The translations under genes were made by a program, and so were the position numbers. A stretch of DNA of 64,000 nucleotides from Primulina eburnea. Taxonomy: Eukaryota > Streptophyta > Magnoliopsida > Lamiales > Gesneriaceae. A model generated the notes under the pieces. That model had not been told where the DNA came from and ran no database searches. It worked only from the letters and a program-made list of their open reading frames with translations. Of the stretch, positions 54,001 to 64,000 are shown piece by piece. The stretch is taken from assembly GCF_022965805.1 (NCBI RefSeq), contig NC_133104.1, positions 39,414,682-39,478,681 of the forward strand, given 5' to 3'. The first letter of the stretch is position 1, and every line of letters begins with the position of its first letter.

Positions 54001-56864
54001 CAAGAAACACTGTAAAAATACAAATGGTCGAACAACTCGGCCACGTTCTTTCTTTGCTACACCTACGTATTTTCAGATCCCAATATTCCCTGGTATGACG
54101 TCATTGATTTTTTAGGTCTCTGGATGGGGGACAACATCGTTGCATATTACTCGTTTTACCGTTCAACTCGGCCTGGCAGAAAAATCAAGTTTTTCGTGTT
54201 TGGCTTTCTGAGCTATGCATCATTCATTTGAGCTAATTTAGATTCATATACCTACATTCGGATATAACACCTCAAACATTTTAATTTCATACCATTAAAG
54301 GGAAAGCTTTTGGGATTGAACACGAGTCAACTCAATCATGCAACAAAATGAAATAGCACAGAATTTTTCAAATATCCATTAATTTTGGCATCACTTAAAA
54401 CAATAATTAATTAATATAACCATAAAATTTCATGTCTGAGTCCCAAGTCGTCCTTTGCCAATTACAATACCCCTCGACATTGCATCTCTGTGATGCAATT
54501 ACGCAAAGTATGTTGGCACCTAAACTAATACAATGAATCTTCACACTATATCACCTTTGGAATGAGAGAAATCACCCAATACAAAACCCAAGATTTTAAA
54601 GCAGAGGCTCCACTCAAAGCATAGTTTGCATTCAAACATGGTAGATCATTAAAACACATTACTCTCAGACTAGTTTTATGGAAGTATTTAATACTGAAAA
54701 GTTAAATATCACTGCTGTTGATTGGTGTGGCACAAGATGCATACCTGTGGATCAACAATCCATCCATGATAGAGTGGAATATCCAACAAATCAAATATTG
54801 CACACTCTCGGGTAAACTCAAAATCATCAATTCTGCAAAATACAACATTTGCCTGTCAAATTTACAATGATAAACAAAGGATACTCTCGTTCAAAATCAA
54901 AATAGATAAGAAAATAGTATTTTTCTTTCAATATTATGCATATTAAATGGGTGCACCAGGACCACCGCCAACATAACCTCTAGCATATAATAGTGGAATG
55001 TAATCTTTGACGAATAATAAAAAGATAATAAGAACTATTCTACCTCCTAAATTTTATATTCACATCAATTCCAGTTGTCAGTCTAGGAAGTAAATCAATT
55101 GCATCTGCAATGTTCTGTTGTTGATTTTCAACATAGCCAGTATCTTTGTTCTGCCGAACAGTTAGCAAGGTCAAACCAATCAAATTCAGAAAGGAAAACC
55201 TAGAAAAAAGATCGCTTAAGTTTTGTAAAGCTATGTAAACATAATCAAAAGAATAATATGCATACAATTTGTCAATGTTAATAAATGGATAAGCTAAGAA
55301 TGCACCAAATGTGATTACTTCAATGTTACAGTTTGAATCAATCAACCGCTCAGCAACAAGTGAAAGCAATTTCTCCTGTGAAACCTCAGGAATATCTGGA
55401 CTCAAATTTAGGCTGTTCTTCAGGGAAAGAACGTTACCTATTGTAACAGAAAACATCAAATTAATAGGACAGAAACTACAAACAAAAACAAAATTCGGGT
55501 ATTTAATAAGAATACCATTGCATACACTCAAACAGTACAAATTTTAGGCAGTTTGTTCATAAATTAGACAATTAAGATGTCAAATACAACACTATAAACA
55601 ATTATCATCCAACAGGTAAGAATCTGTTCTTGATCCAAAGTCATGAAAACATGACATGCCAACATAAAATAAACTAAAATAATCCATTCTGGCAGTAACG
55701 ATTCACCATCTTTGAACAATTATTAAGGACCGAGAAAAAAAGCAGAAAGTACTAATAATGTGCCAAGTAACTCGTAGTTGAACAAATAGGTTGATAAAAC
55801 AAACGGAAGAGTTTTTTCACAAAAATTCCCTCAGAGACAAATGAGGTTCAACAAGATCTAACCCCACTCCTTAATTTCCAACTACTGGACTTTAATCCAA
55901 ACTAGACCGAAAAAATTCAATGTCCAAATAACTCACTAAACTTCCTAAGTGCCAAGTCATGCCTAATGGGAGCACACAATTGGCCCAGTATAGATCGTGA
56001 TGACATGCTTTGAATATGTAAAACAAGAGTCACCAATAGCAAGTACCAAATTGAAATAAATCAAAGATTCGATTTGCAATTAGTGTCATGAAAACAGAAA
56101 TTAGTAAATCAACAATTCAAAACATGATACAAAGTCTTTCCTCGAAAATAACCAAAAATTTGATACGTGCGAAGCATACAACCATAATTCACGATCTCAG
56201 AAATGCTTGCTTGTCAAGTCGTGAGAACAATTCGTTCATACTCAGACTAGTGCCAACTGCCAAGACAATTCCAAGGTGCTACCAACATTCACACATGATG
56301 AGCCACGTGATAAAATATAAAATAAAAAGTCACGGTCTAACAGTTTTATGTTAAAATTAAATACCCAACCCAGTCACTCTCTTAACTCAAAAAAACTATC
56401 GAGTTCTGGGGTGCAATTAAGCTTCTTTTGCAACTACTTTCCATTTCTTACTCTTTGCCCAAACGTCACCAATTCATACCACACCTCTAAAACTAACTGA
56501 TATTCGCAAGTATTCCCTCGAATGGAGAGTGGGGTCAATAAAATTTAACTCACAGTTCCATTAAATTTCCGATTTCTAGCATTTCTCCTCCAAGCAAAGG
56601 ATCAAAATCTTCCTGAACCATAAAAAAACACAGATATTCTGACGCATACATAAACCGCAATTATTACAAATTCCTATGGATGAAATTACAGATAGCGAGG
56701 AGAGGACAAGGGCCATTGTCGTTCTGGAGAATGATCGGAGTCGTTCGTCCTAAGAATTGTACGACTTTAGTTCGGTGCACCATCTCTTTTTCGTGTTCTT
56801 CCCTCTTTGCCTCGTCATCAGGCAGCGGCTGAGCCACGGCGGAGCTCGAAGAAGAAGAATCCAT
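45046..56864 (-). CDS. MINDY-family Lys48-linkage deubiquitinase
   Basis: Twelve exons on the minus strand: 56690-56864, 55319-55437, 55044-55150, 54745-54832, 52394-53423, 52173-52227, 52022-52103, 50455-50535, 47800-47904, 47668-47717, 47073-47184, 45046-45126. All are GT/AG and in phase, totalling 694 aa. MINDY (FAM63) enzymes trim Lys48-linked polyubiquitin. Catalytic landmarks are QNDNGPCPLLAICN (Gln47, Cys53) and FFRNNHFNTMFK (His546), followed by LATDQGYINQPDLVWEKL. Exon 5 is a long, Ser/Glu-rich insert between the catalytic Cys and His parts. It includes EEEAELLRVLKLSEAE, a ubiquitin-interacting (MIU-like) helix; a second such helix, DLQLAIALQQQEFEQ, is at 633-647. The last exon encodes 26 residues ending KAKCIVM, a CaaX-like box. 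Intron 11 is 1.9 kb; intron 8 contains a LINE. Plant members have no agreed symbol, so none is given. Confidence 0.93.
48389..50275 (+). mobile_element. Decayed LINE retrotransposon in MINDY intron 8
   Basis: Plus-strand fragments in several frames read as a plant LINE reverse transcriptase: KVDLQKAYDIVD (48628 on), FPSRFVRWIMECVT, GDPLSLFMFTLCIEVLSRSL (48777 on), then an RT-associated zinc-finger domain (NNNEESANHLFLASDVSKKIWN, 49742 on). The YADD catalytic box is destroyed (LAYTKG). Stops and frameshifts are frequent. The body ends near 50255 in sequence like TTATTTTAATGAATGTTATTCATTAAAAAA. It lies antisense to the host gene. Confidence 0.75.
48421..48600 (+). repeat. 90-bp tandem duplication inside the LINE
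   Basis: The block AGAAGTGTCTCATGACTTCA to AGGAAATATGCTCACAAG occurs twice, with copies starting at 48421 and 48511 and almost no differences. The duplication is therefore younger than the decay of the LINE. Confidence 0.9.
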
Positions 56865-57042
56865 TTATTTTCCAGGAAACAATTTTGTAATTACCGATTT
56901 TGGTTTGATCGATTACATTTTTTTTTCCCGATTTCTACTAAGTCAAAAAAGCAGAAGGTGAGGAGGTGAATTCATAATTAACAACAATATATAATAATTT
57001 AGATTAAAAATTAATTATTAATTAAATCATTCAAGGATAGAC
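56865..57042. other. Upstream flank of the MINDY gene
   Basis: About 180 bases between the MINDY start codon and the next MITE. No clear TATA box was seen. Confidence 0.4.
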
Positions 57043-57269
57043 TAAAAGTATTTTGTGAGACGATTCGTATTTTATGATATATATATCTTATTTGGATAAT
57101 CCATGAAAATTTTTTTGAAACGATCTCACAGGTCGTATTTTGTGAGACATATTTTATTTGGATAATCTATGAAAAAATATTATTTTTTATGCTAAGAATA
57201 TTATTTTTTATTTTGAATATCGGTATGATTGGATATTCGTGAGACCATCTCACAGGAGACCTACTCAAC
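57043..57269 (+). repeat. MITE family copy j with partial duplication
   Basis: The left end occurs twice (ATTTTGTGAGACGATTCG at 57050 and TTGAAACGATCTCACAGGTC at 57115), followed by the family core and the right end GTGAGACCATCTCACAGGAG. It lies within 400 bases upstream of the MINDY start codon. Confidence 0.75.
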
Positions 57270-57472
57270 GTATTATACGTATATTCAAAAATTTTACATA
57301 TAAATTTGACAAAAAAAATAAGAAAAACAAACTTTATTAAAGTTTGTAAGAATATTGAATAAAGTTGGCAATTTTTTATTATCATTTTGTCTTTGAATAT
57401 GTCAAACTTATCATGATAATTACACTGAATTAAAAAAATTAGTAAGATTCTCTAACAATAACAATTATAATA

Positions 57473-57480
<8 letters not shown>

Positions 57481-57537
<57 letters not shown>
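57481..57537. repeat. (AAT)19 microsatellite
   Basis: Uninterrupted AAT units. Confidence 0.97.
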
Positions 57538-57538
<1 letters not shown>

Positions 57539-58359
57539 TTGATTATAATAAAGGCAGATATCACGTAATCTAAAGTTATTTAAAAAATACCCAAATTTTA
57601 CATGAAAAAAATATATATATTTATTTATCTGAGTCTTAAATCAGATAATTTAATATTCTTTTAAAATTTAAAGTATTGTTATCATTATTCAACGATGATA
57701 TCAATATCATGTCGTATTCTATTACAAATTTACAAGTGTGACGCTCAATAAATTAAAGGATTAGTTGGGTTAATTTTAAAATATCCAACACGCTAAGAAA
57801 CTAAATATTTTTTTTGTCGTTTTTTTTAATAATTAAGTAAAATAACTCGAAAGATAGGATAATGAAATATTCTTGATAAATAAATAATAAATCAATATAT
57901 ACAAATAATTTAATATTTTATAAATCTAATCATTGTAAAAATTGAGTTCAGTGTTTAATAAAATAAATATTATAAGCAACTAATATTTCATTATTAGCAG
58001 CAAATTAAACAATGCCATTATGAAATGAATGTAGATAGATTGACTAAATTTGGATATAAATTTTTTATTTTGAGCTTTCTATATTGTTCATATTTATGTT
58101 AAAATCACAGTGACATTGACAATGCATGCCCAAAAAACAAAGAATATAAGAGAGAATTTTAGAAAATATAAATTTGTGATATTATATTTTTTTGCCTAAT
58201 TTTTATTTTAATTCAAACATTAATTAGTGTGACAAGATCTCAGGTGTAAACATCCGATACTGCAAAAGTTTGGAGTTCAATATTAAAATAAAACGACATA
58301 ATCATCAAATATTTTTTTATTCAAAAAATATATATAAATGAAAACAATTATTTATATAA
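57538..58359. other. AT-rich intergenic DNA
   Basis: No gene or recognisable element is seen. Confidence 0.6.
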
Positions 58360-58811
58360 TATATATAATCTTAGAAAGTTTTATTAATGTCGGTTTGGCA
58401 TACTTTGGAAACAGAAAATGAAAGGGAAAACAACAATTTGTTTAATAGTGATAAAATAATTGAACTTGGAACATAGTCATCTTCATTGTTGCATAAATTT
58501 TCTGAAACAATGGCCTACAAGATAAATAGTGTATGATGGTTAACAAGATTTTATTTGTTTTGATGTTGTATAAAGATGAAACACAAATGAAATGCACCAT
58601 GAAGGACATGGCTCTGCCAATTCATGATACATTTATTGATAACAAAGGGTCATGCCAAACCCGAGACCCGTTCGCCTTACAGTAGACCCGTCTTGTGAAT
58701 TCGACTGGTCCAATCAGAGTTTGACCCATTAGATCAACCAAAACAATTTTTTTACAAAAAAATTAGAATTAATTAATCATTAAAGTTCTTTTTCATTTTT
58801 ATAATAATAAT
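58360..58811 (+). repeat. 452-bp direct repeat, copy 1
   Basis: Begins TATATATAATCTTAG and ends TTTTTATAATAATAAT. It matches 60768-61219 over its full length with two differences seen by eye. No coding frame or LTR-type ends. Confidence 0.95.
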
Positions 58812-60767
58812 TTTTATTCTTTTGTGATTTTGCATAATTTTGATTTGGAGCCGTAAGTCAATGTTCCCTGATGCCTTCTCAACATTTAAATGTAATATTC
58901 AACAAAAATAATAATACTACGCTAATATAATGATTTCATTTGTTTTTGGTGTTTTGTTTTGAGGTATGAGATGTGTGAGCTTTTTCTTTTAAAAAATGAT
59001 AGACAACTACGACCCTCATTTAATTTTAAACTGATTTTATCAAATTTTGATTTGGATCTAGAGTATAATGTTGTCATACTGTATTTTTTTATTTAAGCTT
59101 CCGAAATAAGGTTGGTAATCTTTACTTCTTATTTTCGGTGATATACTGTTATAACTGAGGTATATATTTAGCTAATCAATGCTAATGGTTATATTGTATG
59201 TAAGGTGCACATTTTTTCAAGACGAAGGTTCCTTCTTACAAAGAGGTATTGTATCTGTAAGTTTTCCTTCTTTTGCTTTCACTTTGGTGTTTTACTTTGT
59301 GTATATTGTTTGAAATGTGTAGCACACGGCATCCGTGTATCATTTGGTACACGATTTTCGTGTTACTTCCCAACGTTGTTTTCGCTTCTGACATTCTCAT
59401 GGTGTAACAAAATAATGTATGATATTATGATGATATAATATTTGAGACTTATTGTATTTTACATTTTATAAAAAAAAATTATGTATTTTGAATTAAAAAA
59501 AATGATTTGTATGAGACTAACCTCTCATCTCAAATTTTATTCATGTTTTCACAATAGTTTATCCAATTATAACATGTTATCATCTTCTGCCATCAATTTT
59601 CTTCAATGTATATCGATGTAATGCTGGTATATTCATATTTTTGGTAAATCTGTTATTGCATTTCTTGAATTATTGAAACTTAAACATGTCATAAATAAAC
59701 GTTTCTAAAATCCTTAAATGGAAAAATTAAAGTAAGGTTCTTCAAAAAATTATCTAAAAATAATATTTATTTGAAGAAACAACGATTGAAATCAAAGATT
59801 TTTTCCATTTAAGGATTTTAGAAACGTTTATTTATTTACCGTGTATTTAGCGAAATCTTTGAAGTAGTTTACATTTTGTTTTGTCATTACATTTTGTTTT
59901 ATCATTGCATATTTTAGAAATTTTGTTCTGTTTCTGGATCTTTTACCAAATGGTCAACCTCCCCAAATGGAGTGGTCTATTGCCCAAGCCAGAACTTACA
60001 GGTACTCCAAGATCTTATTCATGAGTTTGAAAGAAACCAGCAAATGAATATGCAATGCATCAAATATTTATCAAGAACTACACTTGAAACGGTGTTCACA
60101 GGTGGAACCTGACATCAAATGCAGCTAGGCCAAACCCTTCGGGTTCTTTCCATTACGAGAAAATAAACGTTTCTAAAATGTTTATTTATTTACGGTGTAT
60201 TTAGCGAAATCTTTGCAGTAGTTTACATTTGGTTCTGTCATATCGATTTTTATAGCACGCTTTAATGGATTGTTTTATTTATTTTGTATGTTTAGGTTGA
60301 ACTATAGTATGAAATGAATATTTTTTTATTACGTTTGACCATAAACAGTTTAACTTATGCATAAAATGCTCAAGGATATCTACAACTTGAATATTTTTTT
60401 CAATTTATTTGGTGAATGTAGAAGACAAATTTTAGGTTTTTATATTCAATAAATTTTAGTTTAATGATATTCTCATATTTTTTAGACATTTTTTGACTAT
60501 TTGTTTATTTCTTTTAAATTGAAATTTATCATTATTTCACAAGATATGATATTACTGCTTCAAAATAATATTTTTTTTAAAATCAACATATATATCATAT
60601 GAGGTAACAAATTGAATTTTGCATATTTATTTAAGCTTTGTAATCCCTTGCTTTTCATGGACCAAGAACACATTTTTTTACTGTGATGGTTTTGTAAAAT
60701 CACGAAAGTTTAATATATTAACGTCATATATTCATGACACACGCAACGCGTGTGCTTCGGTTGCTAG
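58812..60767 (+). mobile_element. Helitron-terminated segment between direct repeats
   Basis: The 3' end has a perfect hairpin CACACGC-AAC-GCGTGTG (60738-60754), nine bases, then CTAG (60764-60767) followed by T, the Helitron layout and the same loop as the Helitron ending at 27871. The 5' end is not identified and may lie in or before the direct repeat. Inside is an inverted repeat (59691-59726 against 59799-59835) and a direct repeat of GTGTATTTAGCGAAATCTTTG (59826-59886 and 60180-60240). An exon-like stretch near 59935-60000 (LLPNGQPPQMEWSIAQARTY, then GGTACTCC) has no recognised family. Confidence 0.6.
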
Positions 60768-61219
60768 TATATATAATCTTAGAAAGTTTTATTAATGTCG
60801 GTTTGGCATACTTTGGAAACAGAAAATGAAAGGGAAAACAACAATTTGTTTAATAGTGATAAAATAATTGAACTTGGAACATAGTCATCTTCATTGTTGC
60901 ATAAATTTTCTGAAACAATGGCCTACAAGATAAATAGTGTATGATGGTTAACAAGATTTTATTTGTTTTGATGTTGTATAAAGATGAAACACAAATGAAA
61001 TGCACCATGAAGGACATGGATCTGCCAATTCATGATACATTTATTGATAACAAAGGGTCATGCCAAACCCGAGACCCGTTCGCCTTACAGTAGACCCGTC
61101 TTGTGAATTCGACTGGTCCAATCAGAGTTTGACCCATTAGATCAACCAAAACATTTTTTTTACAAAAAAATTAGAATTAATTAATCATTAAAGTTCTTTT
61201 TCATTTTTATAATAATAAT
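60768..61219 (+). repeat. 452-bp direct repeat, copy 2
   Basis: Starts at the base after the Helitron CTAG and ends at 61219, where similarity with copy 1 stops abruptly. Confidence 0.95.
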
Positions 61220-61451
61220 ATATAAGAAAAAAAAATTTATTACAATTTAAAATCTATCAATTTTTATTCAATTAATAAGTAATAAAAAAATGTGTAATTA
61301 TATATTTTTATATGAATAAAGTATTTAATATTCAATATAAAAATTATTTATTATTATTATTATATATAAATATAATATAATTGTGGGACAAGTTCGGTTA
61401 AATCCGGGATCTTAAAGTTTGCTTACGTCCGCCCAAATGCGCATAGAGGTT

Positions 61452-61520
61452 TGTTGAGTTAATCGTGTATGATTGATAGTAGTACTGGTGTGGATGACCT
61501 ATTGAGAAGTTCTCGTGTGT
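61452..61520 (+). pseudogene. 5S-rRNA-like degenerate sequence
   Basis: GTTGAGTTAATCGTG, then GATAGTAGTACTGG, GTGGATGACCTATTGAGAAG and TTCTCGTGT follow the order of the 3' half of plant 5S rRNA (GAAGTTAAGCGTG, GAGTAGTACTAGG, GATGGGTGACC, GGGAAGT, CTCGTGT). It is decayed, lacks the 5' half, and is probably transposon-carried. Confidence 0.5.
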
Positions 61521-62470
61521 CAAACTGCTGATGTTACACTGCTTGATTTGATTGGCTAAGTGGGCTGTAAAAGAGTGATGTTAAATCTTAATATGTAATA
61601 ATGTCTCTACTTGGTATATGGATGATGATAGGAAAATAGTAAGACTAGTCTTTAAGGGATATGAGACAACATCAATAGATAGACACACACCTACTCGAAC
61701 TCATGAGCCTAACATCCCGACTCATTAACACTCAAGTAGGTGAACTTGGATATGCCACGAGTATAAATAAATAAAATTGAACTTTGACGAACAACAATAA
61801 CTTTTGGTCAAGTGGTAAGCGTTTGACCCTAATAATTTGTTGGGATCATATTAGAGTTTAAAGGGGGTGTATAAACTATTTTAGAGTTTTCAAAAATTTT
61901 GAGCTTTTCTTAACCGTTTTTAAGCTGTTAATAAAATATTATCTAACGGCTAGCTTGATGGACCACTGAAAAGTGAATAAATGCGGAAATGACCTGACTT
62001 GACTAATGATAAACTATATAATGCAATTGGTAGTTAACAAGAAATGACTTGGAAAAAATAAGCAAGAATACAAAGTGTGTAATGAAATGAGACAAATATT
62101 TTATGAAAGTTCAGAGATAACACTCAAACGTCGCTCTTTATTCTAGTTAGAAAGAATTTCACTAAAAAACTTTTGTTTTATAATGTCTTGTAGTAAATCA
62201 CTTCAATTATGACTTATCACTACTTAAACTAAAACTCTTAGTAATCATTTTATTAGATTTGGATGTTTAAGAACCATCAATTCACCAGAAAACAATACAA
62301 AATATCTTAATAGTCAGCTTGACAGCTTGAGTTGATAATGTAGAATATATTGATCCTTGAAAGATCTTATATATTCTGCTATGTGTGTGAGTGTGCTCGA
62401 AAATCTTGGAAATATGCAGGCTTCAGAAAATAATCGAACAATGCGGTAGTTTGGTAGTCTCTTTTCTTTG

Positions 62471-62472
<2 letters not shown>
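61521..62472. other. Intergenic, probable retroelement debris
   Basis: No gene. 62095-62165 (GAAAGTTCAGAGATAACACT ... TTCTAGTTAGAAAGAATTTC) resembles leader sequence near plant LTRs, weakly. Confidence 0.35.

Positions 62473-62530
<58 letters not shown>
62473..62530. repeat. (AT)29 microsatellite
   Basis: Fifty-eight bases of uninterrupted AT. Confidence 0.97.
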
Positions 62531-62534
<4 letters not shown>

Positions 62535-62689
62535 AAAAGCTCCAATGAATGAATTTGATTTTCAACGATAATTTTTATTGTTACCTGACAAAATGGACAC
62601 GTCGCTTTCAATCGTCGTACCTATTATTAAATATTCATTTAAATTTCTTTTTACTTTTGCGATTTTAAGCTACTTTCTTTTCAAAACAC

Positions 62690-63945
62690 TAATGGACCAT
62701 GGACAAAATGCTAAAAGTTTTGGTACATTGAATTTACCATTACGAAAAAACTGAAAATATTGATATTTTCGGTATAATGAAAATTTCAGTACTATATGAT
62801 AACAATATCAAAATTTTCGGTATAATATCAGTATAAAATTATGAAAAATTCGGTATATATATATATATAACAAAATACCGAAAAAATATTTATATATTAA
62901 AAAATATAATACTTAAGTAATTAAATTATAAATAAAATAAGAAAACTAATGTCAAATATTTGGCATGAACGATATATATTGATAATGTAATGACATCTCG
63001 GTAAACATCAAATATTTTGTATAATTGGTATGTTACTGTAACAAAATGAAGGTACACTACAGGTGAGCATAGTTTGGTTAAAATCGAAATAACCAATCGG
63101 ACAGAAAAATTTGGATTAAATATTTCGGTTTTATCAGTCTTTCGGCCGATTAAGATTTCAAAATTAAATTCGGTTTTTCGGTTCAGTTTACGGTTTTGAT
63201 CTCTAGAAAACCAAAATAACCGAACATGTCATATTATATTTAACTATAGGGCTTTTTGTATAATGAGTCCAATATTGATTACTGACTAATATTCTCGTTT
63301 GGGAGTTAGGGTTGAATTTAGTCATCACTCATCACTAGTCATCACTCATCACTACACGTTCATACTTCTATAATCCGTTTTCTTTCCTTCCTCATATGAA
63401 TTCGCGCAACTCCATTCTCTGCTTCAAATTTCAATCTTCATAGCCCAGGGTACTTGAATAACTTATTACTTTGTTTTTCTTTTGGATGATTCATTAATCA
63501 TTCTTTTATTTTATTGGGTTGTTCTCTTCCAAGTTCTCGATTTTGTTTCCTAAATTGTTAAGTCATAAATATATTGTAATCATATATGTTCTACTCATAT
63601 ATTGTCATTGTTTTTTTTTATATGTGTTGCATCCATCAAGCATCAACTGATGTATACTTTTATTTATTAACAAAATATTATAAAACTATATATAATTGAC
63701 CATATAAAACGAACTGTATTACAAAAAAAATAAATTGAACCGTAATAAAATATTTTGGTTTTTGACCAGATATATTCAAAACTGAAAACCGAAAAACTGA
63801 ATCGTTGTAGAGAAAAATCGGACCGAACCGACCGACGCCCACAATACAGTACACCGAAATTTCGGTATGGTATCAATAAAATTGTTGGTACGTTATACTG
63901 TATGGCCAAAATATTTTGGTATACCATACTGAACCATCTCTATTT
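62690..63945. repeat. 'ttcggtat' / 'ccgaacc' interspersed repeats, nested
   Basis: The outer parts (62710-62890 and 63840-63935) are rich in TTTCGGTATA and TATACCGAA words in opposed orientation. Inner parts (63062-63225 and 63770-63842) are rich in CGGTTTTTCGGTT and GACCGAACCGACCG words, also opposed. This looks like one non-autonomous DNA transposon inside another. 63226-63770 between them is unassigned. Target duplications were not found. Confidence 0.4.
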
Positions 63946-64000
63946 ATGTAGCATTTTACATCACCAATTTAGCTTTCGTTATTGCTATTATTTTATAGGA

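Noticed and set aside
58360..61219. Direct repeats read as the two LTRs of a short retrotransposon
   Set aside because: The repeat units do not begin TG or end CA, no primer-binding site follows the first copy, and the junction with the second copy is a Helitron hairpin + CTAG.

Overview
The window is nuclear DNA of a flowering plant: compact exons with GT/AG introns, AT-rich intergenic DNA and a dense load of plant transposable elements. The proteins read as eudicot. A Lamiales or other asterid source is plausible, but the sequence alone does not settle it.

Five protein-coding genes are supported, all with reconstructed exon structures. (1) 1-2881, minus: plastid-type adenylosuccinate lyase, cut by the left edge. 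(2) 15023-23743, plus, with a leader exon near 13.7-13.9 kb: SPX-MFS vacuolar phosphate transporter of the PHT5/VPT family, 695 aa. (3) 32283-36214, plus: cytosolic HMG-CoA synthase of the mevalonate pathway, 463 aa. (4) 38173-41406, minus: class II KNOX homeobox protein, KNAT7 type, 293 aa. (5) 45046-56864, minus: MINDY-family deubiquitinase, 694 aa, ending in a CaaX-like tetrapeptide. The genes are unrelated in pathway; this is ordinary plant gene order, not an operon or cluster.

The space between and inside genes is mostly mobile DNA. 3.1-3.8 kb holds a long imperfect foldback. 3.9-6.8 kb holds decayed LTR-retrotransposon sequence with an initiator-tRNA primer site and a 5S-rRNA-like LTR, interrupted by a GAGCTC-rich repeat. 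7424-8345 is a solo LTR with a 5-bp target duplication. 15406-15916 is a GC-ended hAT-type element with a perfect 8-bp duplication inside an intron of the phosphate transporter. 48.4-50.3 kb is a decayed LINE in an intron of the deubiquitinase gene. About ten copies of one ~183-bp inverted-repeat MITE are scattered through the window, several with 8-bp duplications. Two Helitron 3' ends (27871 and 60767) share the same hairpin design. The second abuts a 452-bp, almost identical direct repeat.

No wholly new biological system is evident. The observations most worth following are a miR827-like complementary site and two overlapping uORFs in the leader of the phosphate transporter, the Helitron-bounded 452-bp duplication, the separately encoded CaaX tail of the deubiquitinase, and two independent 5S-rRNA-derived segments inside transposon DNA.
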